64,000 nucleotides of DNA from Fomes fomentarius (GCA_022606135.1 JABYQN010000017.1:1-64000); one strand, 5' to 3'. Positions 8,173-19,766 are shown, counted from the first letter of the stretch. Numbers and translations are program-made. Notes: a model not told the origin generated them from the sequence alone.

Positions 8173-11100
8173 CTACTTGTCCGTCGTAGGCACGATGTGC
8201 CGCAGATGCGCAGGCACAAGCTCCGGCGGGAGCTTCATGATCTGGTCCAACGGCGCCCGCTTCGCCAGCGCGAGCAGGTTCAGCCTCAGCTTCTTCATCG
8301 CCGGCTCCTCCTCGTTCAAGTTCTCGTTCTCACTCGCCGTGGCGTCCGTGCCCGTGCCCGTCGTCCCGTTGCTCGCAGGAACGGACGAAGCAGCAGAGGC
8401 GGACGGGGCGGACGCAGATGGCGAAGGAGACGACTCCTCTTCCTCCTCTTGAACGTCGTCCCTGGCTTGATCCTTGTCGTCGCTTGCGTCTTCATCATCA
8501 TCGTCGCCCTCAGTCTTCATAGCGATATCGCCGTCGGCATCCGGCCCCTTCTCGGTTTCCTCAACTTCAACCTTCACTGAGACATCCATCGCCGCTCCTC
8601 CATCCGCCTCCGCCTCCTCCTTCTTTCCAGCAATATCCCCATCCTCATCGCCACCTCCCTCTCTCGCCAACCTCGCAATCTCATCCGCCGCAACCCCAAG
8701 CGCATACGCCAGCATCCCCGCATCCTCCACAACTGCCCCTCCCGCCGCCCCACCTCCAATCCCTGCTGCTCCCGTCCCCCCCGTTCCAGTCAGCCCACCA
8801 CCACCCCCAAACCCACCCGCACCCGCCTCCGCCTCGCGATGCTCCGCAATCGCCCACTGGAGGTAAGCCGCCGCGTTCTTCTCGGGGTCCCTCGCGAGCG
8901 CCTCGTCCATCTCGCGCTTGCGCCTCTCGCGGTACTCGCGCCCCGCCCAGACGTCCTCGGCGTGGAAGAGCTCATCCGGAGCGCGGATGAGCGCCGGCAG
9001 GTCGATCTTGGCTGCGTGGATCCCCTGTAGTGTTGTGAGTGTGCGCCAGGCGGCGGGGTAGGTGTGCAGCGAGAGCGCGATTTGGTCCTGGAGGGATTCC
9101 GGAGACATTGGCGGGAAGGGGAGGGCGGATGATTGAGGTGAGGTGATCATATCGGTTGGCATGGACGGTGAGAATGTAGCTGGGTACGCAGAGGACATAG
9201 GAAGAAGTCCGTTCAGGATGCGCGCTGCGTCGCGCAGGACGCCGTGTCGTCCACCTGTGAGCGGGTCGACAATGTTCTGCTCAACCCATTGTGCGACAGG
9301 TAACCCGAGCTCGCCAAACGTCGGCGGTTCACCGCCCCGTTCCTAGATGTGCCAGGCAACATCAGATCACTAGGTCATCGTCGACGTCAAAATATCCACT
9401 CACCACCGGTTCTGAAGGGGTCAAGAACTCCGCGATACTCCTCACGTACGCAAGCCCGTCGACGCCTCCATAGACCACGTCCCGTATGTATCCTTCCGCT
9501 TCTGCGGCCCTGCTCTCCCAATAGCTATCCTCGTTTGTCGTCGTCTCCGATTTGACAGCGTGAGGTGCGTCTGCAGGCTGTTGCAACGATTCACGCAAGA
9601 CATCGAACAACTTGTCTTCTGAGCCCGAGTCCGTACCGAGATCCCGTGTCTTCCTCTCCTCGGCGAGGATGCTAGGCAAGGTCGCGAACGTGCCAAAGTC
9701 CGTCGCAACAGGCTCGCGAGGCGTCTTCCATGCAGGAACAACTTCCTCTTCTGCGACGTCCTTCGCTCGCGAACGGGAAGGAGCGTTGCGATTGATGACC
9801 CAGTGCCGTCGTTTCTTGGGCTTGATGTACTTCAGTTTCGAGCTACTGGCGACAGGTACGGTGGGGGCGACAGACGCAGAGGGGTCTGGAATCTCCTGGA
9901 TCGGAATGATGCTGACGGGTGCATGGAAAAGTGGTTGTGAGGGATCTGATGGTTCGAGTGTGGGGTACAGAGGTGTGAGCAGCGGGCGGGAGGGCGGATC
10001 GGGGACCATGGCTGAGAGGACGGAGAACGGGTCTTCCACTGCATGCGAGGTCAGTCAGGGCGCGGGGAGAAAACGACGCTCAAACGCACTCACTTTCGGG
10101 ATAGTCAAGACTGCCATCGGCAGCAATTGGCGGTCCACCCCTCTCCATACGCATGCGCTCCTTCTTCGTTCGATATCGCTTGCCTGAGAACCCCGCATAG
10201 ACTCTGTCAGAACTTCTTGTCAACAGGCAGGTCAATGACGCACCTTTAATCTTCAGCGCGAGCATGAGCTCTGCCCAATCCGAGCCCGGAGGAAAAGCTC
10301 CCAACCCATCTTTCGCTCCGGGCAACCCTCCGTCCGGTTCCAAGCTCTCCGACAATGTCCCTGGGGCCTTCTTCCCCTTCCCTCGCTTCCCGCCCAATTG
10401 GGCAGAGATGAGAGACGGCGAACCTGCACGACTCTCATCTACGTCCATCGGTGTCGTGCCCTTTTCTCCTCGCGTCCCTTCGTCGTCGACGGCAACGGGA
10501 TCGTCGTCCTTCTCAACGTCTATGTTCCAATCGGTCTCATACTCTATGACCAAGGCGGCAGCCTTGGCGATATGATCTAGGGCATAATTCTCTATTCGCT
10601 CCGCCTCGGTGTAGTAGATGGTGCCAGGAGGATTGAAAGTCTTCGCGTTTGTTGTAACGAGCTTAAGATCGGACTGAAAGCAACGTTGATGTCAATACTT
10701 CCGTCCAAGACGCATTGATGTACACGAATGTGAGAGCGCATATATCGATCACAATTTGCCAGGCGGGGTAATGTGACTTCGCAGGGGTAACGGACAAGAT
10801 GACTAGACTCACCGCGAACTCCTCTAGTGATCTATATTTTCCTTTCTCTACTTTCGTGGTCATCGTCCCTAGGTCCATCGGTCGCGCAATAACGTCGCTA
10901 TAGCCGGGTACCTGGGCTGGATCCACAGGATGAAGGAAGAAGGCGTAATCATCCTTCCTGTACATGACGATCAGCACTCCGACGCCCCCATACATTTCCA
11001 GAGACACTACTCACTTCTTGATCTGTGCTATGAGCCTCGTAAGGACCTCCTTGAGAGGCTTTAGCTTGATTGGCCGAGGTTGTTTCTTGACGGGCTCCTC

Positions 11101-11247
11101 GTAGGTGAGTTTGATCTTTTTCTTGCCCTTCTGAGCCTTGACGGCACTGAGCGGTGGGAGAACGAACGTGAGGCCCGAGGAGGACTTGGATAGATTGTTG
11201 GAAGGGCCCGCATGGTCGTTGTGGGCAAGGACTGGCGGCGAACTCAT
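8173..11247 (-). CDS. Bromodomain protein, BRD7/BRD9-like
   Basis: I read six exons: 11247-11015, 10957-10813, 10673-10244, 10183-10094, 10038-9404 and 9342-8173, giving 900 aa. The introns are 55-61 nt except one of 139 nt, all GT-AG and all keeping frame. The bromodomain lies at about residues 67-165. It has FFLHPVDPAQVPGY, the PMDLGTM motif and NAKTFNPPGTIYY, where the Asn of TFN is the expected acetyl-lysine contact. A basic Lys/Arg stretch follows, then a Ser/Pro-rich region, a Gly-rich loop, an acidic tract and the C-terminal MKLPPELVPAHLRHIVP. This architecture resembles SWI/SNF-associated bromodomain proteins that read acetylated histones in the nucleus. The subunit assignment is inferred. 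The start at 11247 is the first in-frame ATG; the frame is open upstream through non-ATG codons. It shares a 1.15-kb upstream region with the divergent gene at 12397. Confidence 0.85.
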
Positions 11248-12396
11248 TTCTGCCTCCTGCAGTCGTTGAGGTTGTCTCTTCGGCGCACCGTCGCTTCCGG
11301 GCCCCGATTGGCTCACTCCGCCTCCGGTCGCCGGCCGTGAGCGTGGCCGCCGGCGTTAGAGTCGGGCGCTTCCTATATGTCTTGGCACCACCGGCGCTTC
11401 AGCCTCGCGGCGCCGCTGCGGCGCACTGCCACCCAGGTAGCGACCATACGTCATAGTACATAAAGCCAGAGTACACGCCCAACCTTCCGCGTTCTTCCAC
11501 CCCAACTCTCTCCTCCAATCTTTCCGCACAGTACCCTGGTGAGTTGCCTTTTTTGATTGTTAAATCTACTTTCCAAATTCTTCGAAAGTTGAGGTCTCCA
11601 TCCTCATCGACTTGCTGCCCCAGCCTGAGGCCGGTCGTTGAACTTGGTCCGCACTAGTAAACAAAGGATCGCGACAACGGACCGTGCTCTTTCCTCGATT
11701 CACGACTCATCATAACCAAGAGTTTGTATATCATGGCCAGAGATGCACCAAGTAGCAGCGTACCAGCTCTCCCTAGCCTACAATGCGGTTGTACGCCGTC
11801 CTCCTGCAGGCATTAGGACGACGTAACCGCATCCAGTAGTGGAGTGTGCCAAGACTTTTTGAGAGCTCATGGGAGTTTAGGTCGTACCGCCCGCAGCATG
11901 GCGATGACTGGTTTTCTTAAGCCATGCTGTGGCCTGGTGTCTGTCGGTGTTCATACATGCCGCAGCTTCAGACCATCCGACCTTCGCATTCCATGAGCGC
12001 GCCTAGGTCTCTCTCCGAATGGTAACTTCCTTCAGCAGAGCCATTGCACGGGCCCTGTGCTGACCCTAATATCACGATTCACCTTAGGGTACCTTCCCAT
12101 CCGTACAAGTTCGGGTCCTGCAGTTCGGACGGCTTACCACCTGCCTCCTTCCACTGTAAGAGCCTATCTCAGTTGTGTCTGAGCAGTATCACGCTGCACA
12201 CGACTTACAATACGAGGGCTGTTTTTCGGCCGGCTTCAGAATCGCCAGAACTACTTACCGGGGCTTCTAGGCCACCCGACTGTCGCAGCTGTAGCCGAGT
12301 GGGCTGCGCAATGCTATGTGCCCTTCTGCTTCCTTTATATCCTTCCCTGTTCTGCTGTGTAACTCAAAAACTCACCATCTCAACCCCAGCCCCAGA
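11248..12396. other. Divergent intergenic region, 1.15 kb
   Basis: This lies between the bromodomain gene (minus) and the Cys-rich membrane protein gene (plus) and probably holds both promoters. The stretch 11480-11540 is pyrimidine-rich and ends in CCCTG followed by GTGAGT, which could be a 5'-UTR splice donor of a plus-strand transcript. No coding frame supports a further gene. I found no tRNA-like structure. Confidence 0.4.
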
Positions 12397-13134
12397 ATGA
12401 TGCCAGTGACGTCCCAACCCTATGCCATCAACACCCCTGTGGTGGCAGCATGGGAGTCGAGCAACGAGAAGGGACACTCACACCAGCACCAACAACTTGA
12501 TCACGACCATGAATCCATGGGGAAACGGTGCCAATGCAACCGGCGAACGCGCTCTCGTCGCATAGCGACTGCCGTCCTTCTCACCTTCTTCTCCCTGCTC
12601 TTGCTGCTGCTCGTGTCGTGTCTATGGGACGCGGCGTACAACAATGGGTCATGGCTGGGCTCGCTGGGCTTTACGGAAGAGGGCACCGGTAGCGCATGGG
12701 CGGCCATGGGCGCATTCGTGAAGAGACAATCGGACGGCAGCGCGAGCAGTGGAAATGGCAATGCCTTCGTTGACCGGAAGTGTGCGTATATAATTCACTT
12801 TGCCTGGGAAACGCACTCACGTCCTTTGCAGACTATCTGATCATCGTGTTCGTCGGTCTCGTTCTCGTCGTGGTCGCAGCCATCTGTCTGAGCGCCTGGT
12901 GCTGCCGCGGTATGTCCGTTCACCTGCTAGGATCACAAATTTTCATCATATATCTTTTTTTCAGGTGCCTTCCAGAACCCACTGTGCTGCCCGTGCTACC
13001 TCTGCGCTTGCTGTGGTGGTCTCGGTGTGTTCAAATCCTGCGTGAGACCTGTCAGATACTAACCCTCTACCTCGACAGCGTGCCTGGAGTGCATTGGTTG
13101 TGGGTTGTGTGCCGAGGGCATTGACCAAATGTGA
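12397..13134 (+). CDS. Small two-TM protein with a Cys-rich C-terminus
   Basis: I read four exons (12397-12781, 12832-12909, 12965-13024, 13079-13134) giving 192 aa, with introns of 50, 55 and 54 nt. Residues 1-56 are polar with a His/Gln-rich stretch and an Arg cluster. A first membrane segment is at about 57-76, a Gly/Ser-rich loop at 85-125 and a second membrane segment at about 130-151. The last 40 residues contain 12 Cys in CC, CxxC and CxC arrangements (CCPCYLCACC, CLECIGCGLC), suggesting metal binding, palmitoylation or disulfides next to the membrane. A Lys-Arg pair (109-110) in the loop could be a Kex2 site. I do not recognise a named family. The short exons in one consistent frame argue that the gene is real. 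Confidence 0.75.
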
Positions 13135-13337
13135 TCGGCGTCGCTGGACCACCACGAATTGTCCTCAAACGATCGATCACGCACTCGACTCGGACCTCCG
13201 AACGTTCCTGGAACGTTCACGGACCTTTTTTCGCGCCCCGGCGGTTAGGACGTTTCCTTGTATCTCTCCCGCTGTCTGCTGTGTTACTGCATCCTTGTCT
13301 ATGTAATCCTCGTATATCCCTGTGCATCCAGGAACTG

Positions 13338-13343
13338 AATAAA
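13338..13343 (+). terminator. AATAAA polyadenylation signal
   Basis: A canonical AATAAA lies about 200 bp after the stop of the Cys-rich membrane protein gene, in a stretch without coding potential. It is a plausible poly(A) signal for that gene. The remaining part of 13135-13678 shows nothing else. Confidence 0.4.
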
Positions 13344-13678
13344 AACCTGTTCAACATGGAACTCTGGCTGTGCGACACCTGCCAGACTGCATGTAGTTGG
13401 TTGTCTCCGCGCTTATATACCTGCCCGTTTCATATCGGAGATAGATCGCTCGGCTACGTGGCATGGCATACTGATTGGAGACCTGTCGAGATACAGCGTC
13501 CGTGTAATCAGTATTCTAGGACACGATGGAGAAACTGACGTTGAATGTAGTCGGTTGTTGCAGGTGTCGGCGCGGGAAAGGAACTTAGACCATGCACGCG
13601 CGTCTCGAACGAATATCCTTGGGATAAGTATTTCAAAGATGCGACTCTCGAGCGGTTTTCCCTTTCTCTTTCCCCCTC

Positions 13679-15049
13679 ATGCCACCACACATACTAAGAC
13701 GGTTGGTGACCACCGTACAGCACGTCGCGCGCGGCCCACTAGACACCGGACCGACCTTTTCGGCCCAGGCATCATCATGGGCGAGCCCGGACGACACACT
13801 CAACATCCTCATGCTCATCGGCGGCGACATCGTCCAGCGCGCGGTCGCCCAGCTCGCGGGCTCAGGGCCAGGACCATTCTGCCCCGTCGCGTTCTCCTTC
13901 GGCTGGCTCGCCTACTCCGTCTCCGCCCTCACCTCCGCCGTCGGTGACGGGCGCCTCCTGCCGCAGCCCGACACCCCGTCCTACGTCGTTAACGCAAAGA
14001 CGGGGTACACGCGCGAGAACGCGTCTTGGGTCCTCGGCCGGCTCCTGCGCGACCACGAGGCGCGCAAGTTCAAAGGCGGCTCCCTCACCATCGCCTTCTA
14101 CAACACCGCTTCCGAGCCGCACAGGCGTGCGGGCGTGCCCTCGCGCGACTGGGTGTACTGGTCTGGCGTGGTGGTCATCGTCGCGCAGCTCCTCATCGGC
14201 ATCATACCCGGGGTGCTGCACGGCGACTGGATCGTCCTGATCGTCACCGTGGGCGGCACGCTCCTCGCGCAAGTCGGGAGCGGGCTCGGGCAGTGGCGCG
14301 ACGAGAAGTACGCCGCGCGCGAGGTGGACAGGACCAAGGGCCGCGAGGTCGTCGTGCTCTCGCGCGGGAACGGCAGCACGTACGCGATGGTCGTCATCAG
14401 CGACCGGACGGGCATCCGGCTCGAGGACCTCGCGGGCGGGCGCAACAAGCGCCGCATCACGACCTCTGTCATCACTGGGACGCTCTTCCTGCTCTGGATC
14501 GTGCTGCTGCTCACTGTGGAGGGGCTCGAGGGCGACGCGTGGTACTTGCTTGCGATTGGCAGCCTGGGCATGGTGCAGAATGTGATTGCGGCGGGCGCGA
14601 CGCGGAGCGCGGATGCGCTGGGATTCCATTTTATGGAGGGCACGAAGGATGATGTGATCAAGAAGGACAAGGTCATGCAGACCCTGATGAAGGCGGAGGA
14701 GCGCGAGTCGGGTGTTGGTCTTGCGCTGCTCCCGCTGTTCTTTCCTGGAGACCTATGGCCGGAGGAGCAGGAGTATTGGGATAGGAAGAAGAAAGAACGG
14801 AGCGAATTCGAGGCGGCGAAGAGGGCACGTTTGAAGCGTGGCGAGCCAAAGCTCGAGGAGAAGGAACCGGCGACTGCCACTGTGCAGGAGGCTCGCGCGA
14901 GGAGACATCAGAGGAACGATACAGCCGTGACATTTGTCCAGGATCTACCCTCGCCACGAGGTCCAAGTAGTCTTGCGTTTCTTCCAAGGGGACGACAAGA
15001 TACGTACTCCACGGTTGCCTCTGAGCCAGAGTCGGTATTGTCGAGGTGA
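13679..15049 (+). CDS. Polytopic membrane protein, fungal family of unknown function (paralog 1)
   Basis: This intronless gene encodes 456 aa from ATG 13679. The conserved N-terminal signature LMLIGGDIVQRAVAQLAGSG is followed by a hydrophobic stretch (about 66-88). Strong membrane segments are at about 159-180, 182-203, 261-281 and 286-307. Between them lie a loop with WVLGRLLRDHEARK and another with RLEDLAGGRNKRR. The C-terminal 110 residues are hydrophilic and charged. The paralog at 17738-19294 matches over most of the length. From memory, similar uncharacterised proteins are frequent in basidiomycetes; no substrate or reaction is known to me. The long minus-strand frames over this gene are GC-driven shadows. 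Confidence 0.8.
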   Translation: MPPHILRRLVTTVQHVARGPLDTGPTFSAQASSWASPDDTLNILMLIGGDIVQRAVAQLAGSGPGPFCPVAFSFGWLAYSVSALTSAVGDGRLLPQPDTPSYVVNAKTGYTRENASWVLGRLLRDHEARKFKGGSLTIAFYNTASEPHRRAGVPSRDWVYWSGVVVIVAQLLIGIIPGVLHGDWIVLIVTVGGTLLAQVGSGLGQWRDEKYAAREVDRTKGREVVVLSRGNGSTYAMVVISDRTGIRLEDLAGGRNKRRITTSVITGTLFLLWIVLLLTVEGLEGDAWYLLAIGSLGMVQNVIAAGATRSADALGFHFMEGTKDDVIKKDKVMQTLMKAEERESGVGLALLPLFFPGDLWPEEQEYWDRKKKERSEFEAAKRARLKRGEPKLEEKEPATATVQEARARRHQRNDTAVTFVQDLPSPRGPSSLAFLPRGRQDTYSTVASEPESVLSR

Positions 15050-15689
15050 CTTGCCGATGCCCGAGCTCATACCTGTGCATTGCTTCACGATTTGGGATGA
15101 AGGACATTCATGACCTGTGTACGTTCATGCAGACACCCCTGTAAGTATTCAACTTTGTATTAGATACCGCAAAACTGCAAAGGGCCATGTATCCGTGATT
15201 AGAAGGTCTATGTAAGTTTGTGCCATCCGAAAGCTGGTGGGTGAGCTCTTGAAGCAGGATGTCGATGGTTCAATCTTCCGACGAGGTTGCACCTATCAGA
15301 CGCAATTGCCATGAAGGGATGGACTTGTAGTCCGCCAAGAGGTCTATAATTTGTAACAGAAACCTCGCTCGTGCCTAATACGCTTGAACTTCTGTCTGAT
15401 ATACTGTCTTCCTCGAAGATAGAGTGACTCATGCGTCCGCGAATGTACAGCGTTGGGATTACGTGGATGTGATACTAGAAGAATAGGAGTTGGCCCCCGT
15501 CTCGACTCACCGGCACGATTATCTGTAACAAGTGAGGATGCTTCGGCCAGCACAGTAATCCTCCAACCGCGCCGCATAGTTTGTGCACTAGGGCTTTGCG
15601 CGATGGTGGAAGTGAAGACATTGACAAGGACCGCAATTCCGCGGCTGCGGCCACCTAAGCGCCGAGCGCCACTTCCCCACAATTTTGTC
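15050..15689. other. Intergenic with a short coding relic
   Basis: About 15220-15295 (plus strand) is a diverged copy of the unrecognised coding relic at 7760-7835, ending in codons for RGCTYQT and soon a stop. No other feature is recognised between the membrane protein gene and the start of the segmental duplicate near 15690. Confidence 0.45.
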
Positions 15690-15897
15690 ACTCACATCCT
15701 GCTCTTAACCAAACCACCACTTGCAGCGATACGGTATGCGTGGTTTGTGCTCATGCAGGATTTTGTATGGTACTGACCGATCCTGTAGGGAGACAGAGTC
15801 AAGTTAGCCACATCTCTCCGCCTCGGAGAACCTGGACTGCGGTGAAATTTGCGAACATCAGCCTCGAGTGGCACCCCAAGACGCGGTACTACAGCAC

Positions 15898-17497
15898 GCG
15901 CGGCTGGTGGCCGAGCATGGTAGTAATGCAAACTAGGGGCTCGAGTCGCTCGCCTCTTCTGACAGGTATCTGGGCGAAACGTTAAAGAGAAAAAGTCGAC
16001 CCATCAATCGGTTACCATTCGAGCTGCTTCTCATGCCTTCTGTCTCGTCCATGACGGGCCTCCGGAATACAACTACACCGTTGACCACCGCAGCGGGTCT
16101 ATCGAATACGACCCACCGTGGTACGCCATGCTCGCAGTGTGTCATCATTGGTGTATCGTCATGCTCGGGACACCGATGCTGTGGTGACTTGTGCACGCTA
16201 CTCCTCAGACCACATGTTGAGAGTTCATCTCGCGGTCTGGCAAGCGATCGATCGACGTCATCTTGGAGGAAAATACGAGATCAAGCTGTTCATAGGTGCG
16301 CTCATTCCCCACCCCTCTTGTGTCGCCATCCTGCATATACGGGACACCAACCGTGACGAGGCAGCTGCAGATCTGGCTCGATCCAGAGGACGAGGAAGAC
16401 GGATACGAATCCGAGGTGTTTATGGTTGGGCTCAAGCCCGACCGCCTTCTGCGACTCTCAGAGCTCTCGTTGCGGGGAGTTGGACTCGGTAGACCCCCAC
16501 CCTGTAATACCGACTTGCCACTTTTTTTTGACACGACTGGAGCTGCGCGATAGCATTTCTCCGGACTGGGACTTCGCCGAATTCATGTTCCTACTCCAGA
16601 CGTGCCCTAACCTCGAGGACCTCACTTGGGTCAGATTCCGGCCATGGTATGGAGAATTCGATGTCCTCACTGACCCAGCAACCCCCGACGAGCTGCCAAT
16701 AGTCGAGCTCACCCCGAAGCTCCAGCGACTAGTCGTGGAGGACCTTGACGCGTATACAGCACGGACTGGTCGCGGTTTCCCATTCTTCAGCAAGTCGACC
16801 GGGCGCTTGTCCAACAGTCTGGTTCTTCAGTCTATGCCATCGCCCGCGCTGAGCAGACCACGTTTTAAATCGGAGTGAAGGACCGACCATATGTTACTGG
16901 GATACCGCACGACCTACTGCATGGTGTAGTGCACTTCCTAGGTGAATACCCCCTTGCCGAGCTTTGTCTCGACGAATTGAACAACGTTGCCAACGACAAC
17001 CACGATTGGGAGTCCACACTACACACATTCCTGCGGCGGAAAAAGCTCATCGTCTTCGTCGACACTCCTCCTTCTAACATAAGAAGTTTTGACGGCTTAC
17101 TCAACGCACGACGCGGCTAAACCACCGCTGTGCCCGAATCTCGAGGAACTCCGTCTCAACGTACCACCATCGGAGAACGACGACCCTGAATGCTTTACGC
17201 AACGCCCTAATTGCGAGACCCAATCAGTCTGCTAAGCAAATAGAATCGTTATATCTCGAACTGGGTAGAGAGAGGAAATATCTCAGCCCACCACAGGAGT
17301 CCCTGAGTAAGTTAGAGGCGGTCGAGAAAGCGGCGCACTCTCGCCTTCGATCATGCGCAGACATGATACATTCCCCATACAAACAATACCCCCACGACCT
17401 TTCTGTAAGTCTCCGGTCGACTGCCTCGATTTATGGAACTGACGTGACGTGCTTCTACTACTTCGCGAGCATTATGTCCTTCATGGTACAGCTTTAG
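15898..17497 (+). pseudogene. Class B F-box pseudogene
   Basis: The sequence is collinear with the class B genes at 3928-5892 and 23111-25022 but broken. The position matching the start codon reads GCGCG instead of GCATG. An in-frame TAG follows within 15 codons, and the homologous reading moves between frames several times: the F-box remnant near 16040-16190, RLSELSLRGVG near 16450, then a 150-codon frame to 16878, then another. The 3' end keeps the GTAAGT donor (17407) and an acceptor-like CGCGAG, followed by a short exon ending in TAG at 17495-17497. It is not translatable as an F-box protein. Confidence 0.85.
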
Positions 17498-17737
17498 GTT
17501 CACACCACTATGCCCTACATACTTGGAATCCGCTTTGATGCTGATACATCACACTCTTTTGACTGTAACTGTGTTCCCACCATACTAGCGCTCACAGGGT
17601 CAGTATGTGTAAGTGACAGAACCTTAATACGGCCCTCAAAACGTGTGCACTGCCCGCAGCGGGATTGCCTTATGGTGGTTCGTGCTGTGAGATTTAAACA
17701 TGCTCAGACCCTCTACAGCCGATGCGTACTATGCACG

Positions 17738-19294
17738 ATGCCTCCTATCCTTGGAACTACGCCTCCGCCCTCAGCAGACTTCCTCGAGGCGAACTCGTCC
17801 ACAGCACATTTCCTCGCCGCCATGCGCGAACAGTGGAGGAACCCGAGCGACATCCTGTCAATCCTCATGATCGTCGGCGGCGACATCGTGCAGCGCGCAG
17901 TTGCGCAGCTCGCAGGCTCCGGGCCAGGGCCGTTCGCACCCGTCGCATTTTCGTTCGGGTGGGTCGCGTACTCCATTTCCATGCTAGCGTCAACCATCGG
18001 AGAAGGGCGTCTGATGCCTCCGTCCGACTGTCCCTCCATCCTCGTACACGCTGGGAGCGGGTACATGCGCACGAATAAGTCGTGGGTGCTGGGTCGTCTG
18101 CTGCGCGACGAAGAACATCGGCTCGAACACGAGCATACTAGTGCGCAGACCCACCAGGGCACGGACTCAGTTGTCCCGCACCACTCCCAGGGACGAGGAC
18201 TCACCATCGCATTCTACGATGTCAAAGGAGGGACGGGATTGCCCGCGAAGGACTGGGTGTATTGGGCGGGCGTGAGTGTCATCCTCCTACAGCTCATCAT
18301 ATCGATCATCCCTTTCTTCCACCACGCCAACTGGGTCGTCTTCTTCGTCACTCTCATCGGCACCATCCTCGCGCTCCTCGGCAGCGCTCTTCCGCAGTGG
18401 CGCCGGGAGAAGTACGCAGCCCGCTTCGTGGATAAGCCTGAAGTCACCTGTCTCACAAGAGGCAATGGGGCTCCGGTTGCGATGGTCTTCACAGCAACGC
18501 GCGGCCTGCGATTCGAGGATCTGGCTGGCGCGAAGAACGAACACTGCCACTTCACGCTTGTCGCGACCGTCTTCCTCTCCCTCCTCTGGATCCTCCTCCT
18601 CCTCACGGTAGAGGGTCTTGACGGAGACGCATGGTATGTCTTCGGTATTGGCGCGCTCGGGATGGTACAAAACGTCGTTGCAGCTGGTGCTCGGCGAGAG
18701 CCTGACGCGCTTGGCTTCCACCTCGAGAAGAAGCCTGAGAATGTCGTGTGGAATGGGAAGGTGATGATAGCGTTGCAAACTGCGGAACAGAAGGTGCCGG
18801 GAGTGGGGCTCGCCCTTTTGCCCATTTTTTTCCCCGGAACTCTTCGCAAGGAAGAGATAGAATGGTGGGATGCAGCGCGACGGGGTGAATATAGGAATAC
18901 TCCAGTGGTACAGCCGCCGGGGCTGCCGCCAATCATAGGGGAGACGTCCCCATTCGCACATTCAAGTGCCATTGGAAGACGGGAGGCCAGTGGGCACTAT
19001 GATGACTCTGGAAATAGGGTTGTCAATTGCGGGTTCCATCTACTGGGGTCATCGGCGAGTTCTGTAACCACGATGTGCGGATCTGCCGCACCGCGCCAGG
19101 GCTCTGAAGACGAGCATTCTCCCCAACAAGGCGACATCCGCTCAACCTCGTCGATTAGCTCGGACCGTTCGGCAGACCGCTCCGACTCGGAGAGTGCTCT
19201 CAGCGCCATGTCCCAATCACGCCCACAGCCTCAGTCTCCACAGGATCAGTTGTTGTGTGCCGAGGGAGGAAGTCAGGCTGCTCACGCCTGCTGA
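17738..19294 (+). CDS. Polytopic membrane protein, fungal family of unknown function (paralog 2)
   Basis: This intronless gene encodes 518 aa. I chose ATG 17738 because its MPP start aligns with the MPP start of paralog 1 at 13679; an upstream in-frame ATG (17510) would add 76 residues with no match. It shares the GGDIVQRAVAQLAGSGPGPF signature, the WVLGRLLRDEE motif, four strong membrane segments and the LEDLAG-type loop. It has a short His/Gln insert before RGLTIAFYD, and a longer Ser-rich acidic C-terminus ending DSESALSAMS and a Gln-rich tail. That tail is the segment found fused to the F-box pseudogene at 3928-4048. Function is unknown. It lies directly downstream of the class B F-box pseudogene, in the same orientation. 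Confidence 0.8.
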   Translation: MPPILGTTPPPSADFLEANSSTAHFLAAMREQWRNPSDILSILMIVGGDIVQRAVAQLAGSGPGPFAPVAFSFGWVAYSISMLASTIGEGRLMPPSDCPSILVHAGSGYMRTNKSWVLGRLLRDEEHRLEHEHTSAQTHQGTDSVVPHHSQGRGLTIAFYDVKGGTGLPAKDWVYWAGVSVILLQLIISIIPFFHHANWVVFFVTLIGTILALLGSALPQWRREKYAARFVDKPEVTCLTRGNGAPVAMVFTATRGLRFEDLAGAKNEHCHFTLVATVFLSLLWILLLLTVEGLDGDAWYVFGIGALGMVQNVVAAGARREPDALGFHLEKKPENVVWNGKVMIALQTAEQKVPGVGLALLPIFFPGTLRKEEIEWWDAARRGEYRNTPVVQPPGLPPIIGETSPFAHSSAIGRREASGHYDDSGNRVVNCGFHLLGSSASSVTTMCGSAAPRQGSEDEHSPQQGDIRSTSSISSDRSADRSDSESALSAMSQSRPQPQSPQDQLLCAEGGSQAAHAC

Positions 19295-19514
19295 CAAATG
19301 TTTCATTGCACACGATGTGAGTCATGGATGATCGTACGAAGAGGAAGCTGGAACTCACTCACTGGATGCGCATGCCACAGTGTCGAACACTTCTAGCGAG
19401 TGTGCTGCGTCGATTTGTGGCTGGGCAATTCATGATTTAACAGGTTGGTGACGACTCAATGGATGTGGACAGAATTCGGAGATGATTGAGTGACAGACCT
19501 CTGCCTCACGTATC

Positions 19515-19766
19515 TAGAACGGTAGCAATGAAAGGCAAGGTTAGCGATGGCAAGGTTGAGAGAGAGAAAGGGTGTGAGGTACGGTTCAGAGCGCGGAACA
19601 CATCAGCAGTCGTTGGGCCTGATATGCTACCACGGAGACCGATCAACTTGACTTGCGTCTGGAGGTACTGGGATGTTGATGCAAGCTCCAAATGAGGGCG
19701 CGACGAGAACAGACATTCCAGCGCAAGACGTTCTAGCTGTGAGAGTAGAGTTTCTGGAGTATGGCT
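19515..19766 (-). pseudogene. Relic of a class C F-box gene
   Basis: Read on the minus strand, the sequence follows class C genes from codons near LERLALECL through ELASTS and ISGPTTADVFRAL to LPSLTLPF, with frameshifts and several changes. Only the middle third of the gene is left. It is convergent with the membrane-protein gene. The 220 bp between that gene and this relic are 3' flank shared with copy 1. Confidence 0.75.

Noticed and set aside
8044..8580. Plus-strand frame of 178 codons over the 3' end of the bromodomain gene
   Set aside because: Its Arg-rich translation arises from the acidic and Ser-rich coding tract of the minus-strand gene. There is no independent support.
13862..14880. 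Long minus-strand frames (up to 260 codons) opposite the membrane-protein gene
   Set aside because: They lie wholly inside a well-supported GC-rich gene on the plus strand, have low-complexity Arg/Ala/Pro-rich translations and no motifs.
17510..17737. N-terminal extension of 76 residues for membrane paralog 2
   Set aside because: The extension has no match in paralog 1, and the MPP start at 17738 aligns with the paralog start.
18214..18972. Minus-strand frame of about 250 codons opposite membrane paralog 2
   Set aside because: It is a shadow of the plus-strand gene. The plus-strand frame has a paralog and membrane segments; the minus frame has neither.
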